Assembly: GCF_001420005.1 (NCBI RefSeq)
Contig: NZ_LJAK01000003.1
Span: 1-64,000 of the forward strand
Source: Loktanella sp. 3ANDIMAR09
GTDB lineage: Bacteria; Pseudomonadota; Alphaproteobacteria; Rhodobacterales; Rhodobacteraceae
DNA length: 64,000 nt
Reading direction: 5' to 3'
Part shown: piece after piece, positions 1 to 8,612 of the stretch
Position numbering within the stretch: the first letter of the stretch is position 1
Layout: every line of letters begins with the position of its first letter
The notes under the pieces: model-generated
Databases searched by the model: none
What the model was told of the DNA's origin: nothing
Seen by the model: the letters and a program-made list of their open reading frames with translations, nothing else
Made by a program: the position numbers and the translations under genes

Positions 1-40
1 CACCGTCGGCGCTGGCGTGGTGTCCAAGATCGTCGAATAA
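1..40 (+). CDS. tuf: Elongation factor Tu, C-terminal end (partial)
   Basis: The first 40 bases read TVGAGVVSKIVE and a TAA stop in the frame starting at base 2. This is the conserved C-terminus of elongation factor Tu, the GTPase that brings aminoacyl-tRNA to the ribosome. Only 12 residues are inside the window. Its position upstream of rpsJ fits the usual str/S10 order of proteobacteria, but here two metal-transport genes sit in between. The peptide is short, yet it is highly characteristic. Confidence 0.85.
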   Translation, partial: TVGAGVVSKIVE

Positions 41-78
41 GCCGCACCGCGGGCACCGCCCGCAGCGACACACATCCG

Positions 79-109
79 AAAGGCCGCCCCCGAAAGGAGG
101 CGGCCTTTT
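79..109 (+). terminator. Rho-independent terminator after tuf
   Basis: The stem AAAGGCCGCC (79-88) pairs with GGCGGCCTTT (99-108), with a 10-base loop, and runs into TTTT. It lies 39 bases after the tuf stop codon, so it should end the str-operon transcript and separate tuf from the genes downstream. Confidence 0.85.
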
Positions 110-197
110 GCTTGGCTGTGGGCCTGTTTTCGGGATCGGCATATCACCGCCACGTCATTGCCGTCAGATTGTCAGCGCCCCTGCGATACCTTATGCG

Positions 198-851
198 ATG
201 CACATGCGTCCGGGACTGTTTGTCACTGCTTTTGCCTGTTGTTTCCCCACGGTTTCCGCCGTGGCGCATCCGCATGTTTTCGTCACGGCCTCTGTCACTG
301 TCGTCTATGCCGATGGAGTGCCGACGGCTGTCGAACTCAGCTGGCTGTATGATGATTATTTCTCGCTCTTGCTGACGTCCGATCTGGGAATCGATCTGGA
401 CGGCGATCTGGTCCTGACCCCAGAAGAAGAAGCGATCCTGGCGCAGGCCGTGACGGAATGGCCCGCAGATTTCAACGGCGACCTCGAGGTCATGCAGAAT
501 GACGAGGTTATAACGCTTCTGCCCAAGCAGGATCACCGCATGGTCTTTGAAAACGGCCTTGTAAGAGAGGTGCATTCCCGCCCCCTTGATCCCGATCTGA
601 CGGATGATCCCCTGACAGTGCGGGTCTATGATCCTTTCTACTACGTCGCCTATGATCTGGTGGAACCCGTCAACATTACCGGCACAGACCAGTGTTCCAG
701 CGCGGTCACACCGCCCGATCTGCACAACGCCTACGCATTGGTCGAAGAACTGCTTTACGGTCGGCCCGCCAGCGATGTCGGTCCCGACGAGGAATTCCCC
801 GCTGTCGGCGTGGAATTCGCCGCAACCATCACGATCACATGCGACGCATAG
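198..851 (+). CDS. DUF1007 family periplasmic protein
   Basis: The product is about 217 residues. It starts with a probable signal peptide (hydrophobic residues 5-23, cleavage after SAVA) and the mature protein begins HPHVFV, the conserved DUF1007 opening. This family is the periplasmic partner of NicO/RcnA-type permeases and is thought to help in nickel/cobalt handling; that role is inferred from association. An upstream in-frame ATG at 108 would bury the signal peptide behind 30 residues and overlap the tuf terminator, so I start at ATG 198 (ATG 204 is equally possible). The gene overlaps the permease gene by 13 bases, so the pair is probably co-translated. Confidence 0.8.
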   Translation: MHMRPGLFVTAFACCFPTVSAVAHPHVFVTASVTVVYADGVPTAVELSWLYDDYFSLLLTSDLGIDLDGDLVLTPEEEAILAQAVTEWPADFNGDLEVMQNDEVITLLPKQDHRMVFENGLVREVHSRPLDPDLTDDPLTVRVYDPFYYVAYDLVEPVNITGTDQCSSAVTPPDLHNAYALVEELLYGRPASDVGPDEEFPAVGVEFAATITITCDA

Positions 852-1756
852 TCTGGATTGCCCTTGCAATCGGCCTCTTGGTTGTCGGTTGGGTCGTGTG
901 GGGGCCGCTGGCGGACGCGATAGGGCGGTGGGCCAGTGCGACACAACGGGAAGTCCAGAATGCGATGGCCGCCAGTCTGCGCGCCCTGCGGGGCGGGCAG
1001 CCCGGTGCGCTCGCCGGTTTGTGGACGCTGTGTTTCACCTATGGTTTCGTGCATGCCGCAGGTCCCGGACATGGCAAGCTGGTGATCGGTGGCTATGGTC
1101 TGGGTGCGCGCGTTCCAGTGGGGCGGTTGATGGGCCTCGCTGTTGTGTCGTCACTTGCGCAGGCCCTGTCGGCAGTCGTTTTGGTCTACCTTGCGATCTG
1201 GGTGTTCGGATGGGGGCGCGAACAGGTCGGCGGCGTCGCGGATGGGGTCATGGCACCTATCAGTTATGCAATGATCGCGGGTGTCGGGCTGTGGCTGTTC
1301 CTGCGCGGGGGCCGCAAGGCGCTGGCCTTGCGCAAGCCTGTCGCTGCGCAGGGCGATCACCATGCCCACGCGCACGATCATCACGGCGTCTGTGCAAGTT
1401 GCGGCCATGCGCATGCACCCACGCCCGCGCAGGCCGCAGCGGTTCGTTCCGTCCGGGATGCCGTCGTGATCGTTGGTGCCATTGCGATCCGTCCCTGTAC
1501 GGGTGCGCTGTTTTTGCTAATCCTGACCTATGCGCTTGGGCTGGTCTGGGCCGGTATCGTCGGCGTTTTCATCATGGGGATCGGCACCGCCAGCCTGACA
1601 GGACTGGTTGCGCTGACGGCCGTGGGCCTGCGCGAAAGCGCGTTGTCCCAGGTCGCATCGGGCACAGCCACCGCCCGGATCCTGGTCGCCGTCGAGATCC
1701 TGGTCGGCGGCGTCATTGCACTGCTTGCGATGCAACTTTTGCTGGGCAGTCTGTAG
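839..1756 (+). CDS. NicO/RcnA-family nickel/cobalt efflux permease
   Basis: This is a 305-residue inner-membrane protein with about six hydrophobic segments. Residues 71-80 (VHAAGPGHGK) carry the H-x7-GHGK type signature seen in NicO/RcnA transporters. A cytoplasmic or periplasmic loop at about 172-192 is very rich in histidine with two cysteines (GDHHAHAHDHHGVCASCGHAH), typical of metal-sensing or metal-buffering loops in this family. The start ATG lies inside the end of the DUF1007 gene, giving a 13-base overlap. The likely job is export of Ni2+ or Co2+; the direction of transport cannot be told from sequence. The 199 bases that follow hold the rpsJ leader. Confidence 0.82.
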   Translation: MRRIVWIALAIGLLVVGWVVWGPLADAIGRWASATQREVQNAMAASLRALRGGQPGALAGLWTLCFTYGFVHAAGPGHGKLVIGGYGLGARVPVGRLMGLAVVSSLAQALSAVVLVYLAIWVFGWGREQVGGVADGVMAPISYAMIAGVGLWLFLRGGRKALALRKPVAAQGDHHAHAHDHHGVCASCGHAHAPTPAQAAAVRSVRDAVVIVGAIAIRPCTGALFLLILTYALGLVWAGIVGVFIMGIGTASLTGLVALTAVGLRESALSQVASGTATARILVAVEILVGGVIALLAMQLLLGSL

Positions 1757-1902
1757 GCGGTCGATTATCCGCCGAAAATGCGGTGTTTGCCGGAAAACGG
1801 GGTAGACTCCCCCCAAGTGACACCCTATAGCGACCAAATCCAAACGGGGTGCGCTGTGCGCGCCCTTTTCCGTTGGATCATAAGACGCGACGAGGGTGCC
1901 GG

Positions 1903-1929
1903 ATGAGCCTGCATCTTCCTCTCCGTTAG
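1903..1929 (+). other. Possible 8-codon leader peptide before rpsJ
   Basis: ATG AGC CTG CAT CTT CCT CTC CGT TAG encodes MSLHLPLR. It is preceded by GAGGG six bases upstream, and its stop lies 26 bases before the rpsJ start. It could be a regulatory leader of the S10 operon or a chance mini-ORF; there is no further support. Confidence 0.2.
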
Positions 1930-1955
1930 AGCCCTGCAAATAGGGGTGATGTCAC

Positions 1956-2267
1956 ATGGCAGCCAGCCAGAACATCCGCATTCGCCTGAAGGCGTTTGAC
2001 TACCGCGTCCTCGACGCCTCCACCGCAGAGATCGTTTCCACCGCAAAGCGCACCGGCGCATCCGTGCGTGGCCCGATCCCGCTGCCGAACAAGATCGAAA
2101 AATTCACCGTTCTGCGCGGTCCGCACATCGACAAGAAGTCGCGTGACCAGTTCGAGATCCGCACGCACAAGCGCCTGCTGGACATCGTCGATCCGACGCC
2201 GCAGACCGTTGACGCCCTGATGAAGCTCGACCTCGCCGCTGGCGTGGACGTGCAGATCAGCGTGTAA
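1956..2267 (+). CDS. rpsJ: 30S ribosomal protein S10
   Basis: The product is 103 residues, the normal length for S10 (NusE). The sequence contains the family-typical [14 protein letters not shown] start region and the [20 protein letters not shown] stretch. S10 sits in the 30S head and also acts in NusB/NusE transcription antitermination. AGGGG lies about nine bases before the ATG. It is the first gene of a four-gene ribosomal operon (rpsJ-rplC-rplD-rplW). Confidence 0.97.
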   Translation: MAASQNIRIRLKAFDYRVLDASTAEIVSTAKRTGASVRGPIPLPNKIEKFTVLRGPHIDKKSRDQFEIRTHKRLLDIVDPTPQTVDALMKLDLAAGVDVQISV

Positions 2268-2282
2268 GGGGGAGTGATCAGT

Positions 2283-3149
2283 ATGCTCCGCACAGGACTT
2301 ATCGCAAAAAAGATGGGCATGACCCGTCTGTTCATGGAAGACGGCCGCCAGATTCCGGTGACCGTTCTGCAACTTGACAAGCTTCAGGTCGTGTCTCAGC
2401 GCACTGCCGACAAGCATGGCTACACTGCCGTCCAGCTGGGCGCAGGCACAGCCAAGGTCAAGCGCGTCAGCCAGGCGATGCGTGGCCACTTTGCCGCTGC
2501 AAACGTCGAGCCCAAGCGCAAGGTCGCCGAATTCCGCGTTGCCGAAGAAAACATGATCAACGTCGGCGAAGAGCTGACCGCGAACCATTATTTCGAAGGC
2601 CAGTACGTCGACGTCTGTGGCACATCCATCGGTAAAGGTTTTGCCGGCGCGATGAAGCGTCACAACTTTGGCGGTCTGCGCGCCTCGCACGGTGTGTCCG
2701 TGTCGCACCGCTCGCACGGTTCGGTCGGTCAGTGTCAGGACCCGGGCAAGATCTTCAAGGGCAAGAAAATGGCCGGTCACATGGGGTCTGCCCGCGTGAC
2801 GACGCAGAACCTGCAGGTCATCCGCACCGACGCCGACCGTGGCCTGATCATGGTCAAGGGTGCCGTTCCCGGTTCCAAGGGCGGTTGGGTCACGATCAAG
2901 GATGCGGTGAAAAAGCCGACACCCGAGAACGTCATCTATCCCGCTGGTCTGAAGTCGCTGGACGACGAAGCCAAGCGTCTGGCCGAAGAAGCAGCGGCAG
3001 AAGCCGCAGCCGCTGAAGCCGCAGCAGCAGAAGCAGCAGCAAAAGCCGAACAGGAAGCTCTGGAAGCTGCCGAGGCCGAACTTGCTGCAGATGCGCCGAC
3101 GACGGACGAAACCAACGCTGCTGAAGGTGGTGACAACAATGAAAGCTGA
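2283..3149 (+). CDS. rplC: 50S ribosomal protein L3 with acidic Ala/Glu-rich tail
   Basis: L3 is an early-assembly protein near the peptidyl transferase centre. Residues 1-220 match the family (start [17 protein letters not shown]; the loop with KRHNFGG and [12 protein letters not shown]). I chose ATG 2283 because it follows AAGGGGGAG (2266-2274) at normal spacing; a GTG at 2274 would place the start inside that site. About 62 C-terminal residues form an Ala/Glu-rich, probably helical tail followed by an acidic unstructured end. This is longer than the roughly 210-residue E. coli protein. The 3' end overlaps rplD by 11 bases. Confidence 0.95.
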   Translation: MLRTGLIAKKMGMTRLFMEDGRQIPVTVLQLDKLQVVSQRTADKHGYTAVQLGAGTAKVKRVSQAMRGHFAAANVEPKRKVAEFRVAEENMINVGEELTANHYFEGQYVDVCGTSIGKGFAGAMKRHNFGGLRASHGVSVSHRSHGSVGQCQDPGKIFKGKKMAGHMGSARVTTQNLQVIRTDADRGLIMVKGAVPGSKGGWVTIKDAVKKPTPENVIYPAGLKSLDDEAKRLAEEAAAEAAAAEAAAAEAAAKAEQEALEAAEAELAADAPTTDETNAAEGGDNNES

Positions 3150-3759
3150 TGCAATCAAACTTGACGGCGCATCCGCAGGGTCCGTGGACCTGGACGACGC
3201 CATCTTTGGTCTGGAGCCCCGCAAGGACATCCTGCACCGTGTCGTGCGCTGGCAGCGTAACAAGGCGCAGGCTGGTACGCACTCCACCCTGGGTCGGTCC
3301 GAAGTGTCCTACTCGACCAAGAAGATCTATCGCCAAAAAGGCACCGGTGGCGCACGTCACGGGTCCAAGGGCGCGCCGATCTTCCGTCACGGTGGTGTCT
3401 ACAAGGGCCCGGTGCCCCGCAGCCACGGTCACGAGCTGACCAAGAAGTTCCGCAAGCTGGGCCTGCGCCACGCGCTGTCCGCCAAGCAGGCGGCCGGTGA
3501 GCTGGTCATCATCGACGCACTGGCAATCGAGAACGCCAAGACGTCCACGCTGTCCAAGCACGTCTCCGAGCGTGGCTGGAAGCGTGCGCTGATCATCGAC
3601 GGTGCCGAGGTCAACGCCGACTTCAGCCGTGCGGCACAGAACCTCGCAAACATCGACGTGCTGCCCAGCCAGGGTGCCAACGTCTATGACATCCTGAAAA
3701 GCGATACGCTGGTCATCACCAAGGCCGGTATCGAAGCACTGGAGGCCCGTTTGAAATGA
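3139..3759 (+). CDS. rplD: 50S ribosomal protein L4
   Basis: The product is 206 residues, the usual L4 length. The conserved extended loop contains [12 protein letters not shown] and [12 protein letters not shown], which line the exit tunnel in L4. The ATG at 3139 is chosen over upstream in-frame codons because it gives an 11-base overlap with rplC and a family-typical N-terminus ([10 protein letters not shown]). In some bacteria L4 also represses its own operon; no such leader is evident here. The stop overlaps the rplW start by four bases (ATGA). Confidence 0.96.
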   Translation: MKADAIKLDGASAGSVDLDDAIFGLEPRKDILHRVVRWQRNKAQAGTHSTLGRSEVSYSTKKIYRQKGTGGARHGSKGAPIFRHGGVYKGPVPRSHGHELTKKFRKLGLRHALSAKQAAGELVIIDALAIENAKTSTLSKHVSERGWKRALIIDGAEVNADFSRAAQNLANIDVLPSQGANVYDILKSDTLVITKAGIEALEARLK

Positions 3760-4052
3760 GCGCCAAGGCAGAACACTACGACGTGATCCGCAAGCCGATC
3801 ATCACGGAAAAGGCCACGCTGGCATCGGAAAACAACGGTGTTGTTTTCGAGGTCGCCATCGACGCCAACAAGCCGCAGATCAAACAGGCCGTCGAGGCCC
3901 TGTTCGGTGTAAAGGTGAAGGCCGTCAACACGACGATCACCAAGGGCAAAGTGAAGCGCTTCCGCGGTTCGCTGGGCACCCGCAAGGACGTCAAGAAGGC
4001 CTATGTCACCCTCGAAGAGGGTAACACCATCGACGTGAGCACCGGTCTGTAA
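3756..4052 (+). CDS. rplW: 50S ribosomal protein L23
   Basis: The product is 98 residues. It has the hallmark [14 protein letters not shown] start and the [10 protein letters not shown] and [18 protein letters not shown] segments. L23 is at the tunnel exit and docks trigger factor and SRP. It is the last gene of the cluster in this window; in most proteobacteria rplB would follow directly, but here a strong terminator comes 22 bases after the stop. Confidence 0.96.
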   Translation: MSAKAEHYDVIRKPIITEKATLASENNGVVFEVAIDANKPQIKQAVEALFGVKVKAVNTTITKGKVKRFRGSLGTRKDVKKAYVTLEEGNTIDVSTGL

Positions 4053-4073
4053 TCAGACCCTCGCTCCAAAACG

Positions 4074-4103
4074 AAAGCCCCCGCAGCGATGCGGGGGCTT
4101 TTT
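4074..4103 (+). terminator. Strong terminator after rplW
   Basis: AAAGCCCCCGC (4074-4084) pairs with GCGGGGGCTTT (4091-4101) around a six-base loop and ends in a T run. Its A-run/T-run symmetry could also end the converging minus-strand gene at 4146. It cuts the S10 gene cluster after rplW. Confidence 0.92.
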
Positions 4104-4145
4104 GCATTTCAAGGCTTTCGCTGACCTTTAGGGTCAGTCTGTGCC

Positions 4146-4925
4146 TCAGCCTTCGGGCTGAGACACCAGCGTGATCATGGTGACGCCGTCCTCGACCGCG
4201 CTGACGTTCACGAGCGTCGCACCACCTGCGCTGACGCCCATGAACTGTGTGCCGCTGCCGGGGATTTCGGTTGCCGTCACGTCTATACCGCGCCCGGCAA
4301 TGACGTCCTGCACCAGCGGCGTGACCTGTGTGATCGGCAATTCGACAAAGATGAACGGGTTGGACATGCTGAAACCGGGCAGATCATCATCCAGCGCGCC
4401 GGTGTCGCGCATCGCGGATTCCAGCGCATCGCCCAGCGTGCCGGGGGCCGTCGCGGGGGCTGCGGGTTCTGTCACATCATCAACGCGGTCAAGAAAAAGA
4501 ACGGTCACCTCGTAGCGATCTGCATAAAGGTTGATCGTTTCCATGCGCACGCCATCCTGAAAATCGGTCAGATCCTCTGCGCCGATATCGGGAAAGAGCT
4601 GAGCGAGAAACACAAGCGCCTGTGGATCATCGGGTGCCCCCTCGAGGTGGACGACCTCGACCCCGTCCACGCTGGATGTGTAGGTTTCAGGCAGATCAGG
4701 CACGCCCAGAATATTGTCAGGCGACAATGGAATCTCGACCAGATCGTCCGGCCCCCACAGCGCCACAACGCGGTCGCGCACCTCGGGCCAGTCGGGGATT
4801 TCCAGAACGGTCTCGCTCTCGATTGTGCGCCATTCACCGTTTTCAGAGGTATCGACAATCTGACCCACGGCAGGCCCCGCCCCAATGATCGCGGCGCAAA
4901 GTGTGACTGTTTTCAAATTCTGCAT
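4146..4925 (-). CDS. Exported protein of unknown function (259 aa)
   Basis: I do not recognise this protein. It has a short signal peptide (MQNLKTVTLCAAIIGAGPAVG, residues about 1-21) and a mature part that is acidic, with few cysteines and no obvious catalytic motif. A Pro/Ala-rich linker (about 155-165, EPAAPATAPG) separates two parts of the mature protein. It is the second gene of a minus-strand pair: its ATG shares one base with the stop of the upstream gene (TGATG). The two products are probably made together in the periplasm or outside the cell. Confidence 0.7.
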   Translation of the reverse strand: MQNLKTVTLCAAIIGAGPAVGQIVDTSENGEWRTIESETVLEIPDWPEVRDRVVALWGPDDLVEIPLSPDNILGVPDLPETYTSSVDGVEVVHLEGAPDDPQALVFLAQLFPDIGAEDLTDFQDGVRMETINLYADRYEVTVLFLDRVDDVTEPAAPATAPGTLGDALESAMRDTGALDDDLPGFSMSNPFIFVELPITQVTPLVQDVIAGRGIDVTATEIPGSGTQFMGVSAGGATLVNVSAVEDGVTMITLVSQPEG

Positions 4926-5908
4926 CAGGGCATGTCCTCGAGTGCGGTGGTTGCATCAATATAAAGCTTGTGCGCCGCCAGCCAAAGCGGCGCGTTGTCG
5001 ATGTAGGACGGGGTGACCAGTGACACGGTCGTCCCGTTTTCGCCAACCGTCATATAAGCGATGTATCGGCTTTCATCGGGGCGGGTCATGATCATGGACA
5101 GGCGGTTGAATTCGCGGGTCGTGTCCTGCGGGGTGTATCCCTCTGCGATCAGTCGATCCACAAAGTCCTGTCGCGGGTCGTCCTGTCTGGTGGTGTCGGT
5201 GACGCGCAGCACGACGCTGCTGTCATCCGGCGATCCGGCGTTGCGCACGATCAGGTCGCCGTCGGGGCCATTGCCAACGGTCAAGGCACGATCAACCATC
5301 ACGCTGAAATCGCCGAACGTGGCCGGTTGTGTCGGTGTCAATTGCCCCCAAGGCGCATCGTTGCCCAGGTAGGTCATGCTGCCCGCGATCAGATCGGAAA
5401 ATGCGTTTGCGCTGCTGTCTGCGGGACTGATCAGATAGCCATTGTTCCCGACGATGACAAAATAGCGGGTCAGGCGTTGACCCGGTGCCACCGGGTCCGA
5501 AATGACCTGACGGCCAACCTCGAGGCCCTGCTGATTGGCGAACATCTGGTTTTCGAACATATCGACGCGGTCAAATTTGCTCTGCACCAGAAGCCAGTCG
5601 ATGTGGAACAGGTCAAAGGTAATATCGACACGGTCGATGTAGACCCGCCGCCCTTGCCATTCCAGCGTCAGCGCATGGGCGGGTTCCGTCAGCAATCCCT
5701 GTGGATTGGCAGCGGGGCCATCGGCCCCCACGACCACAAGACCATCCATCGGAAACAGAAAGACAAAGTTGGGCTCAAGCTGGACCAGATCGTATTCAAG
5801 CGAATCGAGGTCGACGGTTTGCGCCACAACTGGGGTGGTCCCGGCCAGCGCAACCAGTGCGGCACCCGCCCAACCCAGAATGCGCCGTCTGTTCGTCAGC
5901 ATCTTCAT
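4925..5908 (-). CDS. Exported protein of unknown function (327 aa)
   Basis: I do not recognise this protein. Residues 1-30 (MKMLTNRRRILGWAGAALVALAG, then VVAQ) look like a signal peptide with an NRRR twin-arginine-like start. The mature part is acidic and beta-rich in appearance, with a likely domain at the C-terminus (RYIAYMTVGENG and later WLAAHKLYIDATTALED). I start at ATG 5908, which follows a near-perfect AAGGAGGTGA; the longer form starting at 5944 would overlap that site. It is the first gene of a two-gene operon divergent from pxpB. Confidence 0.7.
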   Translation of the reverse strand: MKMLTNRRRILGWAGAALVALAGTTPVVAQTVDLDSLEYDLVQLEPNFVFLFPMDGLVVVGADGPAANPQGLLTEPAHALTLEWQGRRVYIDRVDITFDLFHIDWLLVQSKFDRVDMFENQMFANQQGLEVGRQVISDPVAPGQRLTRYFVIVGNNGYLISPADSSANAFSDLIAGSMTYLGNDAPWGQLTPTQPATFGDFSVMVDRALTVGNGPDGDLIVRNAGSPDDSSVVLRVTDTTRQDDPRQDFVDRLIAEGYTPQDTTREFNRLSMIMTRPDESRYIAYMTVGENGTTVSLVTPSYIDNAPLWLAAHKLYIDATTALEDMP

Positions 5909-6103
5909 CTTGCTTTGCTCACCTCCTTGAACGGCGTGGTGCAACCCCAGCGCGCATCATGAACCTTGCCCCGGACTTGGGATCATGTCGACTACCCTCA
6001 TGGCGATTTCTTGTGTGTTCGGCTGGAAACGGCAATGCTGTCAGTGCAGAACGATGACGGCAGTGACCATTGCCCGGCGATGTGCCCGAGAGAGGATCCC
6101 CAG

Positions 6104-6838
6104 GTGTCAGAGGCGACGACAGCCCCGCAGATGGACCTGCACCCGATGGGGCAGGACGGTATTCTGGTGCGGTTCGGCGATGGGTTCGCTGTCGCCACGC
6201 AATCCGCCCTGACCGCTGCCAGGGCAATCGAGCACGCCAGGATCGACGGCGTGGTCGAAATCGCGACCGCGCTGGCCTCTGTGCTGGTGCGTTTCGCGCC
6301 GGACCGGATTTCGCGGGCGCAACTGGCAGACCGTCTGCATGAGGTGCTGTCGCAGCCATCCGGTGACGCGGATGATGGGCCGGGGCGGCTATGGACGATA
6401 CCGGCCGTTTTCGACGGGCCGCAATTGGCCGATGCGGCGCGTCACGCAGGTCTGACAGAAACGGCAGCAATCGCTGCACTGACCGATGTGCGGCTCTCGG
6501 TGCTGGCCATCGGCTTTGCGCCGGGGCAGCCCTATCTGGGGCATCTGCCGGGTGCATGGGACATGCCGCGGCAGACCGACCTCACGCCACAGGTGCCAGC
6601 GGGTGCGCTGGTGACGGCCCTGCGTCAGCTTGTGCTGTTTGCCAATCCCAGCCCGACCGGCTGGCGCTGGATCGGCCGCTGCGCCTTTGTGCCGTTCCAG
6701 CCTGACCGCCCTGATCCTTTTGCGCTACGCGCGGGCGATTTTGTGCAGTTTGCGGCGACCGACGCCGGAACCATCGACCAATTGCGCCGGAACCAGCCTG
6801 ACGGGTTGGGCGGTGCCACATGCCGGATGCTGACATGA
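6104..6838 (+). CDS. pxpB: 5-oxoprolinase subunit B (PxpB/KipI family)
   Basis: The product is about 244 residues. The family-typical sequence includes the start MGQDGILVRFGDGF and the conserved FAPGQPYLG motif (SVLAIGFAPGQPYLGHLPG) of the KipI/allophanate-hydrolase subunit 1 fold. With PxpC and PxpA it forms the ATP-dependent prokaryotic 5-oxoprolinase, which opens pyroglutamate to glutamate. I chose GTG 6104 because AGAGGA lies seven bases upstream; an upstream ATG at 5966 adds 46 residues with no family match. It overlaps pxpC by four bases. Confidence 0.88.
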   Translation: MSEATTAPQMDLHPMGQDGILVRFGDGFAVATQSALTAARAIEHARIDGVVEIATALASVLVRFAPDRISRAQLADRLHEVLSQPSGDADDGPGRLWTIPAVFDGPQLADAARHAGLTETAAIAALTDVRLSVLAIGFAPGQPYLGHLPGAWDMPRQTDLTPQVPAGALVTALRQLVLFANPSPTGWRWIGRCAFVPFQPDRPDPFALRAGDFVQFAATDAGTIDQLRRNQPDGLGGATCRMLT

Positions 6839-7857
6839 CGGCCCTGCACATTGATCAGTCTGGACCGTTGATGACGGTGCAGGACATGGGCCGGCCGGGG
6901 CGCATCGGTGTCGGGTTGTCGCCGGGTGGCGCAATGGACCGCGCTGCCATGATCGAGGGGGCCGCGCTGCTGGGGCTGAGCGACGTTGTTGCCGGCATCG
7001 AGATGGCCGGATTGGGCGGCACATTTCGCACCGATGCGCCGATGCGCTTTGCGCTGACAGGGGCGCGGATGGATGCGCAGATCGACGGCCAGCCGCTGCG
7101 CTGGAATGCATCGCACGTGCTGCATCCGGGACAGGATCTGCGGATCGGCGGTGTGCTGGCCGGGGCCTACGGCTATCTCGTGCCGGCGGGTGGTGTCACG
7201 GGTGCCCGCCTGCTGGACAGCCTGTCGGCGCATCTTTCGGTCGGTCTGGGCGCACCGCTTGCGGCAGGTGATACGCTGGTGATCGGGCAGGACCCGCAGC
7301 GTGACCGCCCGCCACAGATCATCACGCCCGAGGATCGCCTGTCGGGCGGATTGCTGCGGATCATGCCCGGTCCGCAAACACAGATGTTTGATCCGGCCAC
7401 GCGCCAGCGTCTGACGCAGATCACCTTTGGGCGCGGTGCCCGCAGCAGTCGCACGGGATCCCCGCTTGACTACGACGGACACCGCCTTGGGCCAGCAGGA
7501 TCGCGGGGGCCGGTGTCGGATTTTATCCGGGCGGGTGATGTGCAGATCACCGGAGACGGGACGCCGTTTGTCATGCTGGCAGAATGCCAGACCGTCGGCG
7601 GCTACCCCCGCATCGGCACGGTGATCGCAGACGACCTCCCGCGAGTCGCACAGGCGGCCAGTGGTGCGCCCCTGCGGTTTGAATGGGTCACCACCGCACA
7701 GGCCGATGCGGCCTATCGCAGTGTCGCGCAACACCTGCGCGAGGTCGCGGCACAGGTCAGGCCGCTGGTGCGTGACCCCGCTGACATTCCCGACCTGCTG
7801 TCCTATCAACTGATCGACGGCGTGACCGCCGGTGACCCAGAGGAGCCAACCCCATGA
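6835..7857 (+). CDS. pxpC: 5-oxoprolinase subunit C (PxpC/KipA family)
   Basis: The product is about 340 residues and belongs to the biotin-dependent carboxyltransferase-like KipA/PxpC family. The motifs QDMGRPGRIGVGLSPGGAMD near the start and MLAECQTVGGYPRIGTV near the C-terminus are diagnostic. ATG 6835 overlaps the pxpB stop as ATGA, which suggests translational coupling; ATG 6820 is the alternative. PxpB and PxpC probably phosphorylate and activate 5-oxoproline, and PxpA completes the hydrolysis. Confidence 0.9.
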   Translation: MTALHIDQSGPLMTVQDMGRPGRIGVGLSPGGAMDRAAMIEGAALLGLSDVVAGIEMAGLGGTFRTDAPMRFALTGARMDAQIDGQPLRWNASHVLHPGQDLRIGGVLAGAYGYLVPAGGVTGARLLDSLSAHLSVGLGAPLAAGDTLVIGQDPQRDRPPQIITPEDRLSGGLLRIMPGPQTQMFDPATRQRLTQITFGRGARSSRTGSPLDYDGHRLGPAGSRGPVSDFIRAGDVQITGDGTPFVMLAECQTVGGYPRIGTVIADDLPRVAQAASGAPLRFEWVTTAQADAAYRSVAQHLREVAAQVRPLVRDPADIPDLLSYQLIDGVTAGDPEEPTP

Positions 7858-8612
7858 CCCGTACCGTCGATCTGAACGCCGACATGGGCGAAGGGTTCGG
7901 TCCCTGGCCGATGGGCAATGACGCGGCCCTGCTGGACATCGTCAGTTCTGCCAACATTGCCTGCGGATTTCACGCGGGCGATCCGGTCACCATGGGGCGG
8001 ACGATGGATCTTGCCTTGGCGGCGGGTGTCGCCATCGGTGCCCACCCCGGCTTTGCCGACCTGCAAGGGTTTGGGCGTCGCCGCATCCCGCTGTCGGGAC
8101 CGGAATTGACCCATATGATCCAATATCAGCTGGGGGCGGCGATGGCGCTTGCACAGGCGCGCGGCGCGCGTCTTGCGCATGTCAAACTACATGGCGCGCT
8201 GTCCAACATGGCGTCTGAGGACCTAGAGATGGCGACAACCTGCTATCGCGCAGCACTTGCCGTGCAGCCTGATCTGACCCTCGTGGTCATGCCGCAAACG
8301 GCGCTGGAACAGGCCGCCCGCGATCTGGGGGCCGCCACGGCGTCCGAAGTCTTTGCCGATCGCAGCTATAACGACGACGGCACGCTGACCGACCGCAGCC
8401 AGCCCGGGGCCATGATCCATGACCCGCAGGTGGCTGCTGACCGGATCGTGGCGATGTTGCGCGACGGCGGTATCACCACGACAGGGGGCAGGCTGTTGCG
8501 CGTGCCCATCGACACGATCTGCGTGCATGGTGATGGTGAGGCGGCGCTGGCGATTGCACGGCAGCTGGCGGTGTCGCTGGATGCCGCAGGCTATGGGATC
8601 GCGGCCCCATGA
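7854..8612 (+). CDS. pxpA: 5-oxoprolinase subunit A (PxpA, LamB/YcsF family)
   Basis: The product is 252 residues. It opens VDLNADMGEGFGPWPMGND and continues SSANIACGFHAGDP, both hallmarks of the LamB/YcsF family. KLHGALSNMA and the late DTICVHGDG motif are also conserved. It works with PxpB and PxpC in 5-oxoproline (pyroglutamate) breakdown, which matters because pyroglutamate forms spontaneously from glutamine. It overlaps pxpC and the next gene by four bases each, so the four genes form one tightly coupled operon. Confidence 0.93.
   Translation: MTRTVDLNADMGEGFGPWPMGNDAALLDIVSSANIACGFHAGDPVTMGRTMDLALAAGVAIGAHPGFADLQGFGRRRIPLSGPELTHMIQYQLGAAMALAQARGARLAHVKLHGALSNMASEDLEMATTCYRAALAVQPDLTLVVMPQTALEQAARDLGAATASEVFADRSYNDDGTLTDRSQPGAMIHDPQVAADRIVAMLRDGGITTTGGRLLRVPIDTICVHGDGEAALAIARQLAVSLDAAGYGIAAP

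Noticed and set aside
1926-3287. 453-residue open frame on the minus strand across the S10 genes
   Set aside because: It is the reverse-strand shadow of rpsJ, rplC and rplD in high-GC DNA and contains runs of low-complexity residues with no domain.
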